Shown here: piece after piece, positions 5,501-7,712 of the stretch | Layout: every line of letters begins with the position of its first letter | Numbering within the stretch: position 1 is the stretch's first letter | Assembly (NCBI GenBank): GCA_030043175.1 | Contig: JASHYD010000770.1 | Location: 1 to 7,712, forward strand | Reading direction: 5' to 3' | From: Xanthobacteraceae bacterium | GTDB taxonomy: Bacteria; Pseudomonadota; Alphaproteobacteria; Rhizobiales; Xanthobacteraceae | Length of the DNA: 7,712 bases | The notes under the pieces: generated by a model | Told to the model about the DNA's origin: nothing | Database searches by the model: none | Seen by the model: only the letters and a program-made list of their open reading frames with translations | Program-made: the position numbers and the translations under genes

Positions 5501-6541
5501 CTACAATCCTACGCGGACCTGGTCTCCTTCCGGCGTCAACTTCGTGCCAAAGCTCGCGCTCGCTTCGACGATTTCCGCGAGGGCGTCCGCCTCGTCCGCA
5601 AGCCGGCACAGACGAGTCTCGTTTTGTTCGTTGTGGCGCACGAACTGGAACGTCGCGACCTTAACGCCGGCTTCGCCGGCGGCAACGCGCACCATCATAC
5701 CGACCCAGCTTTCGTGCCGGCGGCCGCCATGGCCGGTGTGGAACGAGAAGCTGCCGAGTCCATAGAAGACCGGACGTCCGCGATAGACCTCCACGGCCAG
5801 CGCGTAATGCGGACCGTGACCGACCACGACGTCGGCGCCGGCGTCGATCGCCGCGTGGGCGATCTCCTTCATGTATTGGAGGACCTCCTTGCCGAGTCCC
5901 CAATGGCAGGATGCCACCAGCACGTCGACGCGCCGTCGCAGCATCGCAATATCCTCGCGGAAGCTGTCAAGATAGTCCGTATCAGCCCAGGTGACGATCT
6001 CCGGCGGAACGCCCGGCCGGTTGGGCGGCGGCACTCCGATCTTACTCTTGAACACCGGCACGTGATAAGCCGTATGGCCGCGGATGACCGCAATGCCGGC
6101 TGCATCCTCCTGGGCTTCATGATTGGTCGGCCAATACACGCAACTGCGTTGCAAGAAGCCGCAGCGGACGCCCGCGCGCTCGACCGCGACTGGCGCGCGT
6201 GCGGCGGCGAGATTGGGGCCGGCGCCGGTGTGCCGCACGCCGAGTTGATCCAGTCGTGCGATCGACGATAAAATCGCAGCGTCGCCGTAATGCACGTTAT
6301 TGGCAATGCCCACGACCTGGATGCCCCCGAGCACCAGGGCCTTGCCGCATTTGGGATCGGCGAAAAAGCCCTCATTGCGCACCGAATGGCCGGCCGGCGT
6401 CTCATAAAGGCAGCATTCGAGATTGCTGAACACCACAGCGGTCTTACGAAATTCGTCCGCCACTTGGGCGAAGGGCACGGCCGGGTCGGCAACACCCATG
6501 AGATTTACGTCTCCGGTCATGATCATGTTGACCAAGGTCAT
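5501..6541 (-). CDS. CapA-family protein (poly-gamma-glutamate/capsule-associated, metallophosphoesterase-like fold)
   Basis: The 346-residue product matches the CapA/PgsA family (PGA_cap), which has a calcineurin-like metallophosphoesterase fold. Motifs in order: MTGDVNLMG (D11), SNLECCLYE (N40, E42), GIANNVHYGD (N81, N82, H84), LGVRHTGAG, SCHWGLGKE (H213), DAGADVVVGHGPH (H242, H245) and VFYGLGSFSFHTG. The family norm at the third and fifth motifs is NNHxxDxG and GHHPH, so NNVHYGD and GHGPH are variants. No signal peptide or membrane segment is visible, whereas PgsA/CapA of capsule systems is membrane-anchored; this looks like a soluble, cytoplasmic member. ATG 6541 has AGGA eight bases upstream; an ATG at residue 6 is less likely. 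In Bacillus the family acts in poly-gamma-glutamate export, but stand-alone proteobacterial members are functionally undefined and no capB/capC is seen here. It converges with the DUF6282 gene. Confidence 0.85.
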   Translation of the reverse strand: MTLVNMIMTGDVNLMGVADPAVPFAQVADEFRKTAVVFSNLECCLYETPAGHSVRNEGFFADPKCGKALVLGGIQVVGIANNVHYGDAAILSSIARLDQLGVRHTGAGPNLAAARAPVAVERAGVRCGFLQRSCVYWPTNHEAQEDAAGIAVIRGHTAYHVPVFKSKIGVPPPNRPGVPPEIVTWADTDYLDSFREDIAMLRRRVDVLVASCHWGLGKEVLQYMKEIAHAAIDAGADVVVGHGPHYALAVEVYRGRPVFYGLGSFSFHTGHGGRRHESWVGMMVRVAAGEAGVKVATFQFVRHNEQNETRLCRLADEADALAEIVEASASFGTKLTPEGDQVRVGL

Positions 6542-6555
6542 TCACGCCGTCCTGA

Positions 6556-6822
6556 TCTGGTTGTGTTTCGCAAGGTGAGGTTTGCACTGTCGGTTCAATT
6601 TCACGCCACCTCAGTTCCTCCAGCGAGGCCGGCCCATGGATCGATGTGACGTGGATTAATGTCACTGACGTTATCGAATTTCTTGAAGCTGAACCATTGG
6701 TGACAGCAATCCAACGCGTCGCGGTTGTCCTGACGACCGCGTGTGCGACGTGGTGGGGGAGGCTGAGAGGAACACCACCGGCGCAATATCTTTTAGCCGT
6801 GCCGTACGGCAGCGGTTCGTAA
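6556..6822 (+). pseudogene. Probable N-terminal fragment of a group 1-type glycosyltransferase, no start codon and truncated
   Basis: A start-less open stretch between stops at 6553-6555 and 6820-6822 includes GPWIDVTWINVTDVIEFLE (about 6631-6687) followed by AEPLVTAIQRVAVVL. The pattern (a W-x-D-V-T/S strand, then DV(I/L)xFL, then a TGIQRV-like block) is what I recall from the N-termini of a proteobacterial glycosyltransferase group, usually with Gly where Ala stands here (TAIQRV). After about 6735 the reading turns into low-plausibility sequence (TWWGRLRGTPPA) and stops, so only a scrap remains. A glycosyltransferase remnant beside a CapA-family gene would fit a former polysaccharide locus. 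The family call is from memory of the motif and is tentative. Confidence 0.4.
6800..6811. other. 12-bp perfect palindrome TGCCGTACGGCA
   Basis: A perfect inverted repeat lies at the end of the glycosyltransferase-like scrap and about 225 bases before the cytochrome gene. It may be an operator or chance; nothing else supports it. Confidence 0.15.
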
Positions 6823-7035
6823 AGGCCCGGATTGACCGAGATGCTCGTATTGGCGAATCCACGGCGCGTGAGGCAAATCGCAAGAGTCAAGTGAACGGTG
6901 ATCCGGTATTGAGGCACTTCGCGGCGAACTACCGCTTGCGCCTTCGGCAGTATTGCACTTGCGTTGGCGATCCCTTGCGAACTCCGCCAAAATCGCTCAT
7001 GCTTTGAGAAACATCATTGTCAGGGGAGCGTGCAA
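6823..7035. other. Gap upstream of the cytochrome c gene, no gene recognised
   Basis: Short open stretches exist in two frames but none reads as a known family or has a start with a ribosome binding site. The promoter for the downstream cytochrome gene should lie here. A weak pair, TTGCGA (6975-6980) and ATGCTT about 18 bases later, is the best I see, and it is not convincing. Confidence 0.25.
7022..7028 (+). promoter_or_regulatory. Ribosome binding site that selects GTG 7036
   Basis: AGGGGAG sits seven bases before GTG 7036 but only one base before the in-frame GTG at 7030, so 7036 is the better start. Confidence 0.65.
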
Positions 7036-7712
7036 GTGGGACGCAGCCTTTACTTGAGAGTGCCGGCTTTTCTGGCAGTTGCCGTGAGCGTGATGAGCCG
7101 CAATGCGCCGGCGGCAGATGTGCCCTCGCTCGATCTCACCAAGTGGCCGCCGCCAGAGATGCGCTCGGTCGGGGACGACGCGTTTGGCAAGCTCGTCAAA
7201 TATGGTTATGCCCTCATGGTCGATACTGCGAACCAGATCGGCCCGACGGTCGCCGACCCGGCCAAGCGGTACAGCGGAAACAATCTCACCTGCCAGAACT
7301 GCCACCTCAAGGCCGGGACCCAGCCCTATGCCCTCCCGCTGATGGGCGTGTTGGGTCAATTCCCGCAATATCGCGGACGCGAAGGCGCGATCGGGACGCT
7401 TGAGGAGCGCATCAATGGCTGCATGGAGCGCAGCATGAACGGCAGCGCGCTGCCGCTTGATGGGCTCGAGATGAAGGCTTTCCTTGCCTATACGAAGTGG
7501 CTCTCCATCGGCATACCGGACGGCGCCAAGCTGATCGGCGCCGGCACCTTCAGGATCAATGAGCCCGATCGCGCGGCCGACCCCGGCCACGGCGCAAAGG
7601 TATACACCGACATCTGCGCCGCATGCCACGGCAAGGACGGCCACGGCCAGCGCGCCGCGACGGGGAGCGGTTACCAGTTTCCGCCGATCGCCGGACCGGA
7701 CAGCTATAACAA
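7036..7712 (+). CDS. tsdA: Dihaem cytochrome c of the thiosulfate dehydrogenase (TsdA) family, C-terminus beyond the window
   Basis: About 225 codons are visible. A signal peptide (MGRSLYLRVPAFLAVAVSVM, cleavage near NAPA-AD at about 27) directs the protein to the periplasm. The first haem site is C86-QN-C89-H90 in NNLTCQNCHLKAGT. It is followed by GQFPQYRGREGAIGTLEERI and then NGCMERSMNG, where C129 matches the unusual axial cysteine ligand of haem 1 in TsdA. The second haem site is C194-AA-C197-H198 followed by GKDGHGQ, and FPPIAGPDSYN is the conserved block just after it. TsdA couples two thiosulfates to tetrathionate, releasing two electrons; related members may use other sulfur compounds or serve as electron carriers. 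The distal ligand of haem 2 and any fused TsdB-like domain lie past the right edge. It is divergent from the CapA-family gene, with about 490 bases between. The start is GTG. Confidence 0.85.
   Translation, partial: MGRSLYLRVPAFLAVAVSVMSRNAPAADVPSLDLTKWPPPEMRSVGDDAFGKLVKYGYALMVDTANQIGPTVADPAKRYSGNNLTCQNCHLKAGTQPYALPLMGVLGQFPQYRGREGAIGTLEERINGCMERSMNGSALPLDGLEMKAFLAYTKWLSIGIPDGAKLIGAGTFRINEPDRAADPGHGAKVYTDICAACHGKDGHGQRAATGSGYQFPPIAGPDSYN

Noticed and set aside
5384..6271. 295-codon open frame on the plus strand
   Set aside because: It is antisense to the CapA-family gene, whose minus-strand frame carries clear conserved motifs; the plus-strand product matches nothing I know.
6646..6665. Inverted repeat GTGAC-N10-GTCAC as a possible operator
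   Set aside because: It falls inside the glycosyltransferase-like coding scrap, and five-base arms occur often by chance.
1..7712. tRNA, rRNA, CRISPR array, insertion sequence or riboswitch
   Set aside because: I saw no cloverleaf-like segment, no spaced direct repeats, no transposase motif and no recognisable aptamer; this was a reading by eye, not a covariance-model search.

Overview
The window is high-GC proteobacterial DNA. It most likely comes from an alphaproteobacterium of the Bradyrhizobium / Xanthobacteraceae (Hyphomicrobiales) kind. This rests on a Bug/TctC-type binding protein, a PQQ dehydrogenase without a haem domain, an exported amidohydrolase-like protein, GTG/TTG starts, and an intergenic CCCGGATG/CATCCGGG hairpin of the sort dispersed in Bradyrhizobium genomes. 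Taxonomy is inference; there is no rRNA or tRNA in the window.

Layout, left to right. (1) The 5' part of a minus-strand gene for a tripartite tricarboxylate transporter substrate-binding protein (1-254). (2) A gap holding two CCGATCGG palindromes and a higA antitoxin pseudogene with at least three frame changes (370-613). (3) A plus-strand tcuA-like FAD tricarballylate dehydrogenase starting at a TTG codon (626-2131). (4) A gap with hairpins and a possible gene scrap. (5) A plus-strand exported PQQ-dependent dehydrogenase (2362-4092). (6) A plus-strand exported DUF6282 / amidohydrolase-like protein (4264-5370). (7) A REP-like hairpin between convergent genes (5376-5414). (8) A minus-strand CapA-family protein (5501-6541). 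(9) A gap holding what reads as the broken N-terminus of a glycosyltransferase (6556-6822). (10) The 5' two-thirds or so of a plus-strand TsdA-type dihaem cytochrome c (7036-7712, cut by the window edge).

How the genes may work together. The TctC-like protein and TcuA are divergent and could form a carboxylate uptake and oxidation pair; the TctAB membrane subunits and TcuB are not in the window. The PQQ dehydrogenase, the DUF6282 protein and the dihaem cytochrome all carry export signals, so the right half encodes mostly periplasmic redox/hydrolytic chemistry. A joint pathway for the first two (same strand, 171 bases apart) is an inference worth testing. The PQQ enzyme has the Asp-Tyr-Asp active-site arrangement associated with lanthanide-dependent alcohol dehydrogenases, but differs from textbook enzymes at other positions: no Cys-Cys pair, Tyr in place of the PQQ-stacking Trp, and Asp in place of the metal-binding Glu. 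Gene debris in several gaps suggests an accessory, rearranging region.
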